Notes: generated by a model from the sequence alone, not told the origin. A stretch of 64,000 bases of DNA from Bacillus changyiensis (GCF_027706145.1 NZ_JAQFWW010000002.1:62001-126000), one strand, 5' to 3'; positions 34,416-43,568 are shown, numbered from the stretch's first letter. Translations and numbers: made by a program.

Positions 34416-34430
34416 AATGAGGTGTATAAG

Positions 34431-34769
34431 GTGTTTTATCATCCATATTACATGACATGTCCATATCAGCGTTTTCCTTATCGGCCTGACTATCCCGCAG
34501 TTGATCCGAAAATATTTCTCGATTCTGCAAAAGAAGCGAACGGTCTTTTATCTGACGGTCAACTCATCCTAAATAAACTTTTAGCTACCCCTGAAATTGC
34601 AAGAAAAATCATGGCGGCTGCACAGAATGCTCAAAAAGAAACAGTCATTTCATTGTTAAGACAAACCGGTGTTCACAATCATCTTGATACTTCCTTTAAT
34701 CCTGACGGCATTCGCATCATTCTCAGCAATTCACAATGCAAGCTTTTTCTCGTTTTACGCTGGACTTAA
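34431..34769 (+). CDS. yuzC: YuzC, unknown function
   Basis: A 112-residue protein starting with a Tyr/Pro-rich segment (FYHPYYMTCPYQRFPYRPDYP), then a helical part (AKEANGLLSDGQLILNKLLA). It recalls B. subtilis YuzC, which is also next to degQ; part of it suggests a spore-coat-type protein, but this is only an impression. GAGGTG points to the GTG at 34431; a GTG three codons earlier is less likely. A shared terminator separates it from yuxH. Confidence 0.75.
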   Translation: MFYHPYYMTCPYQRFPYRPDYPAVDPKIFLDSAKEANGLLSDGQLILNKLLATPEIARKIMAAAQNAQKETVISLLRQTGVHNHLDTSFNPDGIRIILSNSQCKLFLVLRWT

Positions 34770-34772
34770 ACA

Positions 34773-34800
34773 AAAAAATCCGGCCTCAGCCGGATTTTTT
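34773..34800. terminator. Bidirectional terminator, yuzC/yuxH
   Basis: AAAATCCGGC pairs with GCCGGATTTT around CTCA, with T-runs on both strands. Confidence 0.92.
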
Positions 34801-36016
34801 ATAAAAGAATTTGACACCAATTAATGGCTTCAAGGTAGCATTGATATGCTTCCTCTTTTGTTATACCTTCTGTCTGGACATTGTCTTCCCATTCATTTCG
34901 TTCAATCAGTTTTGCAAGTTTTAAGATTTTCCGATAATCGTTTTCTTCGCCAAGCAATGCTAGGCCTACTTCGTCTGATAACGGCAGTTCACTGATCACT
35001 TCTTTTAATTCTTTGTGCAAAAGTGTATCAATAAATGAAAACATTCCTGTCAACATATAGGAAGAAGGCTCACTCCGATTGGTCTTTTTGGCCAGTAATT
35101 CGCAGAGTTTCGCACGGATTAGTGAAATTTTCACCAATTCATTTTTACTTGAATCTTGTTTTCTTGTTAAATCTTTAAAAGAAAGAATGAAGATCCATCT
35201 TTTAATCTCTTTAAATCCCAGTAATACGATCGCTTGGCGAATACTCTTGATTTTTTGTATCGGTCGATTGACAGGAGAATTTATCAGTTTTAACAACTGA
35301 TAAGAAAGTGACAGATCCCGCTCAATGATATTTGTAATACTTGCGATATCAGGCTGTTCTTCACCCAGTTCGTGAAGCAAGTCATAATAAGCATGAAAAT
35401 GATATGTAATTTCATGCCCAGCAATGACAACTGGTTCACTGAAGAAATAACCTTGGAATAAATGAAACCCATCCGCAACAGCCTGCTCATATTCTTGCCG
35501 TGTCTCCACCTTTTCAGCAAGAAATTTCAGACGGTAAGCCTTGCAGGACTGGATAATGCTCTGTCTTTCTTGAGGTGATGTTTTAAAGAAATCGACCTTC
35601 AAAACATCAATTGACTCCAATAGCTGATAAAACAATTCTTGATTTCCGCGATGGTTGAGACAGAAATCATCCAGTGCTATCGTATAGCCTAGGCTTTTTA
35701 ATTGTTTACACTGTTCGATTAATTCTGGTGTGATTGGAACATCTTCAAGAATTTCTACAACGAGACGCTCTGGATCAAAATATGTCGGTAATCCCGCTTT
35801 TAAGAGACCTTCTGTAAAATTAACATAATACTTTTTACCTTCGGTTAATCGATCAATTCCTATATTAAAAAAGCTGTTAAACATGACTTCTGTTGTAGCT
35901 TTATCACCGTCTATTCCGGAAAAGAAGTTTTTTTCACTTCCCCTGTACAACAGCTCATATGCAATAACTTGTTCTTTTTGATTAAATATTGGCTGTCTGG
36001 CAACAAAAACCCTCAT
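34799..36016 (-). CDS. yuxH: EAL-HDOD domain protein YuxH
   Basis: A 405-residue cytoplasmic protein with an N-terminal EAL-type domain (FVARQPIFNQKEQVIAYELLYRG, residues 3-25; IALDDF at about 113) and a C-terminal HDOD domain (from about 200, SITNIIERDLSLSYQLLKLINS). The usual EAL signature is altered to YELLYRG and several metal-binding acids look absent, so it probably binds or relays rather than degrades cyclic di-GMP. Family members act in signalling. It is likely a single-gene unit. Confidence 0.9.
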   Translation of the reverse strand: MRVFVARQPIFNQKEQVIAYELLYRGSEKNFFSGIDGDKATTEVMFNSFFNIGIDRLTEGKKYYVNFTEGLLKAGLPTYFDPERLVVEILEDVPITPELIEQCKQLKSLGYTIALDDFCLNHRGNQELFYQLLESIDVLKVDFFKTSPQERQSIIQSCKAYRLKFLAEKVETRQEYEQAVADGFHLFQGYFFSEPVVIAGHEITYHFHAYYDLLHELGEEQPDIASITNIIERDLSLSYQLLKLINSPVNRPIQKIKSIRQAIVLLGFKEIKRWIFILSFKDLTRKQDSSKNELVKISLIRAKLCELLAKKTNRSEPSSYMLTGMFSFIDTLLHKELKEVISELPLSDEVGLALLGEENDYRKILKLAKLIERNEWEDNVQTEGITKEEAYQCYLEAINWCQILL

Positions 36017-36114
36017 TCTTCTTCCTCCTGAGGTTCATTTGCTCTTAAGTATATCAAAATAAATGAGCGAATCTTGCCGATTATTTAAAAATTTATTTAA
36101 ATTTTTAAATACAG

Positions 36115-37584
36115 CTACACTTGATCAATGCCATTTTTTGCTTTACTTTTCACTTCATGAATCTTCTGCATTTTATTATTCCAACAAGCTTCACTTAAAT
36201 CGACTGGATATTCTTCCGGTTTGCTGATTCGTTTATATTCTTCCCAGAGCAAACTAAGGTTTTCTTGAACATATTGCTTAATTTCTTTGATAGATGGATG
36301 ATCATAAACAAGTTTACCATTTTCAAAGATCAGTTGATGAAGATCTTTGGCATCAAAATTTGTTACGAACTTGCTAATAAAAGTATGAACAGGATGGAAC
36401 ATTTTAAGTCGCTCCTGATCATTCACATTTTCATGTGCTAAAGCGATATAATCACCTTCTGAATGATGATTCAGCTGATTGATAATTCGATAAACCTTTT
36501 TTTGACCAGGAGTTGTTACTTTTTCCGGATTAGAAGAAATTTTGATCGTATCTGTCATTTGACCGTTTTCTTCAATCGAGACAAGCTTATAAACAGCTCC
36601 CAGTGCCGGCTGATCATAAGCCGTTATCAGTTTTGTTCCAATACCCCAAACATCGATCTTCGCTCCTTGGGCTTTCAAGTTCATGATCGTATACTCATCA
36701 AGATCACTTGAAGCAACTACTTTTGTATCTGTAAAGCCTGCTTCATCAAGCATCTCTCTGGCTTTCTTTGATAGGTATGCAAGATCACCACTGTCCAGGC
36801 GCACTCCTGCGAAATCAATGCGATCACCAAACTCTTTGGCTACTTTTATCGCATTCGGAATACCAGAACGTACTGTATCATATGTATCGACCAAAAACAC
36901 ACAATTTTTATGGGTTTCAGCATATTTTTTAAATGCTGTGTATTCATCACGGTATGCTTGGACTAATGCATGGGCATGAGTACCTGATACAGGGATGTCA
37001 AACAGCTTTCCGGCACGAACATTACTTGTCGCATCAAAACCCCCGATAATCGCGGCTCTTGCCCCCCACATCGCAGCATCCATTTCATGTGCACGTCTTG
37101 TCCCAAATTCAAGTGCTGTTTCATTTCCAATCACACTTTTCATTCTGGCGGCTTTTGTTGCAATTAACGTTTGGTAATTCACAATGTTGAGTAAAGCCGT
37201 TTCAATCAACTGCGCTTCAGCCAACGGTGCTTCGATCCGCATCAGCGGTTCGTTACCAAACACAATTTCACCCTCTCGCATCGAATACAGTGAGCCAGTG
37301 AACTTCATATCTTTTAAGAAAGCAAGAAAATCATCTTGGTAACCAACTTCTTCTTTTAAATATGCTAAATCACTGTCAGTAAATCGGAAATGACGTAAAA
37401 ATTCAACCGCTTTTTCCAGTCCCGCAAAAACGGCAAAACCGCTGTCAAAAGGAAGTTTTCTAAAAAACAATTCAAAGACGGCTTTTCTTTGATGAATACC
37501 ATCTCGCCAATAGGTTTCTGCCATATTGATTTGATAAAGATCTGTGTGTAGTGATAAACTGTCATCTGTAAACCGGTATTCCAA
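36115..37584 (-). CDS. pncB: Nicotinate phosphoribosyltransferase
   Basis: Salvages nicotinate to nicotinate mononucleotide for NAD synthesis. 489 residues of the long nicotinate phosphoribosyltransferase type. Marks: DLYQINMAETYWRDG at the N-terminus, EFGTRRAHEMDAAMWGARAAIIGG near 160, and GVRLDSGDLAYLSKKAREML near 262. It starts with TTG at 37584 behind AAGGAG. The gene follows pncA by 17 bases; together they turn nicotinamide into NaMN. Confidence 0.95.
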   Translation of the reverse strand: MEYRFTDDSLSLHTDLYQINMAETYWRDGIHQRKAVFELFFRKLPFDSGFAVFAGLEKAVEFLRHFRFTDSDLAYLKEEVGYQDDFLAFLKDMKFTGSLYSMREGEIVFGNEPLMRIEAPLAEAQLIETALLNIVNYQTLIATKAARMKSVIGNETALEFGTRRAHEMDAAMWGARAAIIGGFDATSNVRAGKLFDIPVSGTHAHALVQAYRDEYTAFKKYAETHKNCVFLVDTYDTVRSGIPNAIKVAKEFGDRIDFAGVRLDSGDLAYLSKKAREMLDEAGFTDTKVVASSDLDEYTIMNLKAQGAKIDVWGIGTKLITAYDQPALGAVYKLVSIEENGQMTDTIKISSNPEKVTTPGQKKVYRIINQLNHHSEGDYIALAHENVNDQERLKMFHPVHTFISKFVTNFDAKDLHQLIFENGKLVYDHPSIKEIKQYVQENLSLLWEEYKRISKPEEYPVDLSEACWNNKMQKIHEVKSKAKNGIDQV

Positions 37585-37601
37585 CCTTCATTTCTCCTTC
37601 C

Positions 37602-38153
37602 TCAATCTGACACTAAGGCCCCCAAGGTGTTTGTAAAATGGGAAAGAGCCCAGCTGTGTCCATCCGGGTTAAAACTAGCCACTGCATTTTTGTGAATGAC
37701 AAGATCAAACCCTTTATTATATGCATCCACTGCTGTATGAAGCACGCAAATATCTGTGCAAACTCCTATGAGATGCAATTCTTTAATATTACGTTCACGA
37801 AGCTTTAATTCAAGATTTGTCCCTGCAAAAGCAGAATATCTCGTTTTTTCCATGTAATATATATGGCTGTCATTTTGGTGTTTTCTAAAAAGCTTTTCAA
37901 GTTTTCCATATAAAGCTTTTCCTGAACTACCTTTCAGATTATGTGGCGGAAACAAACGCGTTTCTGGATGATAAGAATCATTCATCTCGTGTGAATCGAC
38001 TGCAAAAACAACATAATCACGATTCGCAATAAACTGTTCTGTCAGCTGAATCACCGCATCTTCAATGATTTGACCTGGCTCTCCACACGTTAGTTTGCCA
38101 TCTGAAGCAACAAAATCATTTGTATAATCTATGCAAATTAGAGCTTTTTCCAT
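37602..38153 (-). CDS. pncA: Nicotinamidase
   Basis: Isochorismatase-fold amidase that converts nicotinamide to nicotinate. 183 residues. The catalytic triad is visible: aspartate in ICIDYTNDF near residue 9, lysine in MEKTRYSAFAGT near 100, cysteine in GVCTDICVLHTA near 140. The VDSHEMNDSYHPE segment holds metal-binding residues. It is the first gene of the pncA-pncB pair. Confidence 0.93.
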   Translation of the reverse strand: MEKALICIDYTNDFVASDGKLTCGEPGQIIEDAVIQLTEQFIANRDYVVFAVDSHEMNDSYHPETRLFPPHNLKGSSGKALYGKLEKLFRKHQNDSHIYYMEKTRYSAFAGTNLELKLRERNIKELHLIGVCTDICVLHTAVDAYNKGFDLVIHKNAVASFNPDGHSWALSHFTNTLGALVSD

Positions 38154-38222
38154 TGCCGCCCCCTACCTTTTGTATGATAGATCATATTATAACTTATCTT
38201 AGCAAACAAGTGAATGGTAGGA

Positions 38223-38236
38223 GCCACAGCTGTGGC
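38223..38236. promoter_or_regulatory. Perfect 14-bp palindrome between yueI and pncA
   Basis: GCCACAGCTGTGGC reads the same on both strands. It lies 70 bases upstream of the pncA start and just past the yueI stop. With no T-run it is not a standard terminator, so it may be an operator. Confidence 0.35.
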
Positions 38237-38238
38237 CT

Positions 38239-38643
38239 TTACTTAGATTTTTTCAAGATTGATTGTTCAAATATGTCATCTTGAATATATATCGATTCTT
38301 TTTCAATCGCCTCGTTAGCTACTAGGACTAACCCTAGCGGTGAGTCAGACTGCTGATCTGCTACCATCGAAAACGGAATTCCATGTTTGTTCGCAGCTTT
38401 GATATAAGGTGAAAATCGCGAATATTCGATTTCACCATTTAATAACAATGTCACATTTTTCTGTGAGTCAATTGCTGTCATGACTTCTTGGTAACTTTTA
38501 GGACGAAGAACTTGTCCTTTTGTTAGAGCAATCACTACTCTTTCTCTCAGAGAGCCTAAAAATAACCGGCGCTCATCAGGTTTTGTTTCGCGTGCACCAT
38601 ACATTCCCTGTTGTAAATATTGATCTATTGATTGATCGCTCAA
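38239..38643 (-). CDS. yueI: DUF1694 family protein YueI
   Basis: A 134-residue cytoplasmic protein of the DUF1694 family (QYLQQGMYGARETKPDERRLFLGSLRERV at the start). No catalytic motif is known. A PDLLNGE-like middle (VTLLLNGEIEYSRFSPYIKAANK) suggests an alpha/beta fold. AGGAGGG precedes the ATG. Its place between yueH and pncA agrees with B. subtilis. Confidence 0.88.
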   Translation of the reverse strand: MSDQSIDQYLQQGMYGARETKPDERRLFLGSLRERVVIALTKGQVLRPKSYQEVMTAIDSQKNVTLLLNGEIEYSRFSPYIKAANKHGIPFSMVADQQSDSPLGLVLVANEAIEKESIYIQDDIFEQSILKKSK

Positions 38644-38723
38644 ATTAAGACCCTCCTATTTTTTTAGTCTTCTTTTATACAGTATGGCTTTCAATACTCA
38701 AGGCTAAACTTGTGTGACATCCG

Positions 38724-38972
38724 TCACATTTCAGTTACCCATTGAATGATCTTTTTGGTTAGTGCTTCTGCGGCCTGTTTTTGCATCGTATTTGCTAATG
38801 AATCATTTACCCTTTTATAAAGCAATGACTTTTCTTCTTCATAAGAAATCAATGTGCTCCATTCTAGTTCAGGCACCGCCACAAGTGTATGGAATTGCTT
38901 TCTATTTTCATGTAAATAAACATCTGTGATCAGCTTGTCTTCATTTGCTATATTCGCTTTTCTAATTTTCAA
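38724..38972 (-). CDS. yueH: YueH family protein
   Basis: A small soluble protein of 82 residues (85 if the GTG at 38981 is used). The block LVAVPELEWSTLISYEEEKS is typical of the YueH family, which has no known function. GCAGGTG before the TTG at 38972 fits a ribosome site for that codon; for the GTG at 38981 there is no good site. Confidence 0.82.
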   Translation of the reverse strand: MKIRKANIANEDKLITDVYLHENRKQFHTLVAVPELEWSTLISYEEEKSLLYKRVNDSLANTMQKQAAEALTKKIIQWVTEM

Positions 38973-39014
38973 TTCGAACACCTGCTTTCTTATGTTTTAG
39001 CCTCATTATACTAT

Positions 39015-39045
39015 AAAAAACAAACAGCCTCTTGTTATAGAGGCT
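39015..39045 (-). terminator. Terminator after yueG
   Basis: AGCCTCT pairs with AGAGGCT and is followed by GTTTGTTTTTT on the minus strand. Confidence 0.85.
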
Positions 39046-39046
39046 A

Positions 39047-39268
39047 TCAAAGATTGAATGTTTTCATTTGATCAATAACACCAGTATCCATTAAAGTTGT
39101 TCTGTTTTTCCCGTTTTGAATGATACCAAAGTCACCTACATTAAAGGCGCCTGATCCTCGTGAAGAACTGTCAACTGACTTTGGGGAGATTGCAAATACG
39201 TCTCCAAAGGATGTAGCAGTATCATCAACAACTGCTCGAATCAAAACTGGACCTACGATAGCAGGCAT
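39047..39268 (-). CDS. yueG: GerPF-like spore germination protein YueG
   Basis: A 73-residue protein of the GerPA/PF family, starting MPAIVGPVLIRAVVDD and containing FGDVFAISPKSVDSSSRGSGAFNVGD. Members are spore proteins that help germinants pass the coat; expression is expected late in the mother cell. GGAGGTGTGAAG precedes the ATG at 39268; the frame extends six codons further but includes that site. Confidence 0.88.
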   Translation of the reverse strand: MPAIVGPVLIRAVVDDTATSFGDVFAISPKSVDSSSRGSGAFNVGDFGIIQNGKNRTTLMDTGVIDQMKTFNL

Positions 39269-39324
39269 CTTCACACCTCCGCTCATGATTTGTTTTATGA
39301 TACGTAATAGCGAAGAAAATGTTC

Positions 39325-40425
39325 TTATTGTTTTGTCAGTTCTTTTTTGGATCTTTGTCTTAGCCGAACAAGCTGGACAATATTCAGTGTGAAAGCCTTT
39401 AAAACAGCATAGACTGGAACGGCGAGAATCATCCCGAGAATTCCGCCAAAACTGCCGGCACCGATCAATAAAAGAATGATTGTCAAAGGGTGTGTATTAA
39501 GACGTTTACCAATAATGAGCGGTGATAATACATTTCCATCTATCTGCTGAACAACTACGACAATGATCAGAGCGATAATAGCTTTAGTCGGTGAATCGAG
39601 AAAAGCAATCACAATAGCTGGAGATGCGCCGAGAAACGGGCCGACATATGGAATAATATTCGTTACCGCAATGATTAAGCCGAGAATTAAGGCATACTTC
39701 ACACCAACAATCCAAAAACCGATAAAACACGATGTCCCGACAAACAAGCAAATAATGAGCTGTCCTTGGATATAGGCCGCAAGTGTTTCGTATAAATCTT
39801 TAAAAACTTTCAATCCTTCTTTTTTGTATTGATCAGGAAGAATTTTCACAGCCAAATCTGGAAAACGCTGACCATCTTTTAACATATAAAACAGGATAAA
39901 TGGAACAGTGACCACAGTCAGTGCAATATTGGTAACAAAACCAAATACAGATGAGAGGCTTGCCGTAATATTTTCAGGCAAAGCTGTTAAGAAGTCACCG
40001 ATTGAACTTTCAATCCGAGAAACTGAAACAAATTCTTGATGCATCATCCAAGTGAACCATTGAGAGTTTGATAAATGTTTAATAAAAATCTGAATTTGCT
40101 CAACATAATCTGGAATATTGTTAAATAAATCGCTGACCTGCTTCATAAAAATGGGTCCGATTGCAGATAAGACAAGCCCAATCAACCCGAGAAATGCCAA
40201 ATAAATGAACAAAATTGATAATGTTCTTGGCCATTTTTTCTCAAGAAACTGGACGATTGGGTTAAAGATAAAGTACAGAACTCCAGCAATCAATATTGGT
40301 AAAAATAGTGTTGATACAAACACGATTATCGGCTCAAAAAGAAAGGAAACTTTTGTTAAAACATAAACAATCAAAAGCACTAATAAAATTTGTATCGTCC
40401 AAAAATGGTTTTTTGATTTAAACAA
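39325..40425 (-). CDS. yueF: AI-2E family transporter YueF
   Basis: Membrane protein of the AI-2E (PerM/TqsA) family, 366 residues with about eight helices and the family core PYVGPFLGASPAIVIAF with VVVQQIDGNVLSPLIIGKRL. Some members act as Na+/H+ antiporters or exporters, so the true substrate is open. The start is TTG at 40425, nine bases after GGAGGA. It is transcribed away from the esterase gene. Confidence 0.9.
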   Translation of the reverse strand: MFKSKNHFWTIQILLVLLIVYVLTKVSFLFEPIIVFVSTLFLPILIAGVLYFIFNPIVQFLEKKWPRTLSILFIYLAFLGLIGLVLSAIGPIFMKQVSDLFNNIPDYVEQIQIFIKHLSNSQWFTWMMHQEFVSVSRIESSIGDFLTALPENITASLSSVFGFVTNIALTVVTVPFILFYMLKDGQRFPDLAVKILPDQYKKEGLKVFKDLYETLAAYIQGQLIICLFVGTSCFIGFWIVGVKYALILGLIIAVTNIIPYVGPFLGASPAIVIAFLDSPTKAIIALIIVVVVQQIDGNVLSPLIIGKRLNTHPLTIILLLIGAGSFGGILGMILAVPVYAVLKAFTLNIVQLVRLRQRSKKELTKQ

Positions 40426-40575
40426 GCTTTTTTTCCTCCATGTTCATTCATTACTCTAAAAATTACTATTCACCCCTTAGGATGTCAACTGTTTTCATTA
40501 AGATGTAAAACAACATTTCAAAAATAAATTATGTAAAATATTCCTTTCAATTATGTAAATTTTCTAAAAACTTAT

Positions 40576-40625
40576 TGCATTTTGATGTAGGTTTCATTTA
40601 TAGTAACTTATGTAAGCGCTTGCAT
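40576..40625 (+). promoter_or_regulatory. Promoter and cre site of the esterase gene
   Basis: A TTGCAT/TATAGT pair (18-base spacer, about 40576-40605) is followed at 40610-40625 by ATGTAAGCGCTTGCAT, which fits the CcpA cre consensus WTGNAANCGNWNNCAW at every position. A cre just downstream of the -10 box predicts strong carbon catabolite repression. Confidence 0.8.
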
Positions 40626-40651
40626 AAATTTTTAAAAGAGGTGAAAAGTGG

Positions 40652-42127
40652 ATGAAAAAATGGACACTATTGATTGTGGCTCTGTTGTTTTTGTTTCCGC
40701 AGGTATCAAATGCAGGAGGTTTTATAGACGATAGTGGAAAACCCGGCTATTGGTTTACAGGCAAAGCTGTTGAACAAGTCGACCCTAGAAAACCGCCAAT
40801 TGTCTTTGTTCATGGTCTATACAACTCAAATAAAGTATGGTTTAAAAAGAATGATATGTCAAAGCAAGCATGGGAAAGCGGCTATGAAACGGCTTATATT
40901 GATCTTCATCATGACAAAGATATGTACACTAATGGGGCACTATTGGCAGAAAAATTGCGGGAGATGTATGAACATTTCGGTCGGAAAATGATTATCGTCT
41001 CCTACAGCAAGGGCGGAATTGACACCCAGGCAGCCCTTACCTATCATGATGCACATCAATATGTCGAGCATGTGATTACACTTGGAACCCCTCATCACGG
41101 TTCACAGCTGGCTGATCTTGCGTACAGCAATTGGGCCGGTTGGCTTGCAGGGATTTTAGGTCATAAAAATGATGGTGTCTATTCATTGCAAACCGGTTAT
41201 ATGGCTTCATTCCGCAATAAGACAGATGCTCACCCCGATCTGAAAAAAACCCATTATTTCACCTTAGCTGGACATAGAATCGGTCATTTTGGAAGCGTTT
41301 TATTTTTTGGTGGTGTTTATTTAAAACTGTTCGGAAACAATGATGGAGCTGTCACGGAAACAAATGCGATGCTTCCTTATGCCGACCATTTGATCACAGG
41401 AAACTGGAACCACTTTGGAATTCCAATTGGAAACAAGACTTTCCCAACTTTTCAAGCTCTGTTAACAAAAGACCCAAAAAACATTCAAGTCAACACATAT
41501 AAAAAATCATATATGAAAGAAAAGCGTTCCTATCCTTTTGTTAGGGGTGGAGAAAATACAGGTCATAAAACAGAAGAATTTGCTGTAGAAAAAGGGGTGA
41601 AAGAGCTGACGGTTCATTGGCTCAGCGATCATCCCGAACGGCACATCAAATTGACAGATCCCGCTGGCCATGTGACGAAAGATTTTGCTTTGACAGAGAC
41701 AGTTGATGTTTTTGCTGGTGGTTATGTTCATTCTGCAAAAATAAAAAATCCACTTCCAGGAAAATGGAAAATGTCTTCTGTGGTTAAACAAAAAGAAGCC
41801 TATTTGTTCGTTACAACATTTGACTCTCCGTTTGATCTGCAAATTGACAAGATTATGAAAACACAAACTTCTAGTTTGACAAATGTAAAAGCGACTATCC
41901 GTACAATCCGTTATCAAAACGGAAAACAAATCGAGAAAAAAGAGCTGAAATCCGCTTCAGTGAAAGCTTTACAACATAAACTTTCATTCAAGAAACCCGG
42001 TATGTACTCAGTAACGATTGATCTCTCTGGAAAAACAGCTGACCAAACACCATTTAATCGAACAATTATTCGCTCCATATATGTAGATGACAAAGGGCAA
42101 ACGTTTGAAAACCCTTTGCACAATTAA
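40652..42127 (+). CDS. Secreted lipase/esterase-like alpha/beta hydrolase
   Basis: Exported hydrolase of 491 residues. The signal peptide covers residues 1-21 (KKWTLLIVALLFLFPQ, cut after SNA). The alpha/beta-hydrolase domain (about 45-270) shows the oxyanion segment PPIVFVHGLYNS, the nucleophile S119 in IIVSYSKGG, GTPHHGSQLADLA, the acid in NNDGAVTE and the histidine in GNWNHFG. Residues 280-490 form a beta-rich C-terminal region that may bind the substrate or surface. GAGGTG precedes the ATG, and a cre site lies in the promoter. I do not recall it at this place in B. subtilis. The substrate (lipid, ester or polyester) cannot be told. Confidence 0.85.
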   Translation: MKKWTLLIVALLFLFPQVSNAGGFIDDSGKPGYWFTGKAVEQVDPRKPPIVFVHGLYNSNKVWFKKNDMSKQAWESGYETAYIDLHHDKDMYTNGALLAEKLREMYEHFGRKMIIVSYSKGGIDTQAALTYHDAHQYVEHVITLGTPHHGSQLADLAYSNWAGWLAGILGHKNDGVYSLQTGYMASFRNKTDAHPDLKKTHYFTLAGHRIGHFGSVLFFGGVYLKLFGNNDGAVTETNAMLPYADHLITGNWNHFGIPIGNKTFPTFQALLTKDPKNIQVNTYKKSYMKEKRSYPFVRGGENTGHKTEEFAVEKGVKELTVHWLSDHPERHIKLTDPAGHVTKDFALTETVDVFAGGYVHSAKIKNPLPGKWKMSSVVKQKEAYLFVTTFDSPFDLQIDKIMKTQTSSLTNVKATIRTIRYQNGKQIEKKELKSASVKALQHKLSFKKPGMYSVTIDLSGKTADQTPFNRTIIRSIYVDDKGQTFENPLHN

Positions 42128-42654
42128 ACTGTTTTTGTCATGGGTAAACGGACATCATCAACCATTTGATCAAGTTGCTTGATTTTTTGGATGGCAAGTC
42201 TATCATCGATTTTGCGATAGTGATGGTTGCCACCGGGTTCTTCATCAAGCTCATCCGCCTTTTTAACAATCCGCTGTAGTTTATTTTTCTCTAGATCGCC
42301 TTCTGGTAAATAGGAATCGGTGTGTAGCAATATCGCCAAAGCAATTTCTTTTGCGGCTTTCGGTTCTTCACCGAGACGGATCAACAATTTGTGGGCACGT
42401 TCCGCCCCTTTAATGGCGTGGATGTCATATTGTTTATACTTGTCATAATCCCACTCTCCGTCCGTATACCATTCATAATGGCCAATATCGTGCAATAATG
42501 CAGCTTTTGTGGCCATATCAGTGTCAATTCCCGCTTTTATTGCTAAGCGGTATGCATGATAAGCACAGGCTACGGCATGGGCAACACCTGAACGTGTTAA
42601 ATATTTTTGAGCGATTGGATGGGTGAATACATCCATTAATGTAACTTTTCTCAT
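42124..42654 (-). CDS. yueE: HD-domain phosphohydrolase YueE
   Basis: A 176-residue HD-superfamily protein. Metal-binding residues appear as H28 (GVAHAVACAYHAYRLA region) and the HD pair in AALLHDIGHYEW, plus a late HTDSYLP. Substrate unknown; such enzymes usually cleave phosphate esters. I use the ATG at 42654 after AGGAGGGGTTTAC; the extra 19 codons upstream contain that site. Its 3' end overlaps the esterase gene by four bases with no terminator between them. Confidence 0.88.
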   Translation of the reverse strand: MRKVTLMDVFTHPIAQKYLTRSGVAHAVACAYHAYRLAIKAGIDTDMATKAALLHDIGHYEWYTDGEWDYDKYKQYDIHAIKGAERAHKLLIRLGEEPKAAKEIALAILLHTDSYLPEGDLEKNKLQRIVKKADELDEEPGGNHHYRKIDDRLAIQKIKQLDQMVDDVRLPMTKTV

Positions 42655-42783
42655 GTAAACCCCTCCTAGAGATATTTTTAAGATCCTAACACATTTTGCT
42701 GTAAATCTCAATTATTCTGACACATTTTAAAAATAGTAAGATTTTCTAGTATATGATGTCCCATCTCTTTTTGTTTGGATTCA

Positions 42784-42812
42784 AAAAGGCACAAAGATTT
42801 GCCTTTGTGCCT
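42784..42812 (-). terminator. Terminator after yueD
   Basis: AGGCACAAAG pairs with CTTTGTGCCT and is followed by TTTTTGA on the minus strand, past the yueD stop. It ends the type VII secretion cluster. Confidence 0.88.
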
Positions 42813-42821
42813 GCCTATTTT

Positions 42822-43553
42822 TCATAAAAACTCTTTAATATCGTATACTTTACCATTTTCTATATCAGTCTCTAGAAGATTAAGTAATATACCGGCAACA
42901 AAACAAGGATTTCTCAACTTTCCTTCTGCATGATCATGTCTAAATCGCTCAACCTGAGAGAAGTCGTTTTTAGATGACATACGGATCTGCTTCTGCATAT
43001 GAGTATCCATAATACCTGGTGAAAACGACATCATCTTCACTGGAAAATGTTCGTCTTCCTGTTCATATCCAAACGTTCTCGTAAACATATCAAGCCCAGC
43101 TTTTGAACTGCAGTAGGCACTCCAGCCTTTATAAGGTGTTTTGGCCGCACCTGATGAAATGTTGACAACCGTCTTTTGACCTTGGTAAAATTTTAGCCAT
43201 TTCGTAAACAGTTGACTGAGTAAAATGGGTGCCACTAAATTCAAGCTATAGTGCTGCAGTAGTTCATTCTGTGTAGCTTCACCTGCACGTTTGATCGGTG
43301 TAACCATTCCAGCATTGTTGATCAGCGTAATCGATCGAAAATCATCCTGTTTGATAGAATCCGTAAATGACATAAACCACTTTTCTGTAACATCTGGTTG
43401 CGTTAAATCGAGCTGATGCTGAATGAGCTTGTCATCATGGATGTTAGATTGGCCTCGTGCTAAAGCATGGACGATATGCCCTTTTTCTAAAAGACCTTTA
43501 ATAATCGCCACACCAAGGCCCCTTGAAGCCCCTGTAACAATCGATAGATGCAT
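42822..43553 (-). CDS. yueD: Short-chain dehydrogenase YueD (sepiapterin/benzil reductase-like)
   Basis: NADPH-dependent short-chain reductase of 243 residues. The cofactor motif is TGASRGLGVAI near residue 8, the catalytic YxxxK is in WSAYCSSKAGLDMF near 150 with its serine in VNISSGAA, and NNAGMVTPI is near 85. B. subtilis YueD is described as a benzil reductase of the sepiapterin-reductase group. The ATG at 43553 has GGGGGA upstream; the ATG at 43568 touches the yueC stop. It is the last gene of the secretion transcript, but a role in secretion is not implied. Confidence 0.9.
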   Translation of the reverse strand: MHLSIVTGASRGLGVAIIKGLLEKGHIVHALARGQSNIHDDKLIQHQLDLTQPDVTEKWFMSFTDSIKQDDFRSITLINNAGMVTPIKRAGEATQNELLQHYSLNLVAPILLSQLFTKWLKFYQGQKTVVNISSGAAKTPYKGWSAYCSSKAGLDMFTRTFGYEQEDEHFPVKMMSFSPGIMDTHMQKQIRMSSKNDFSQVERFRHDHAEGKLRNPCFVAGILLNLLETDIENGKVYDIKEFL

Positions 43554-43568
43554 TTTAAAGTCCCCCAT

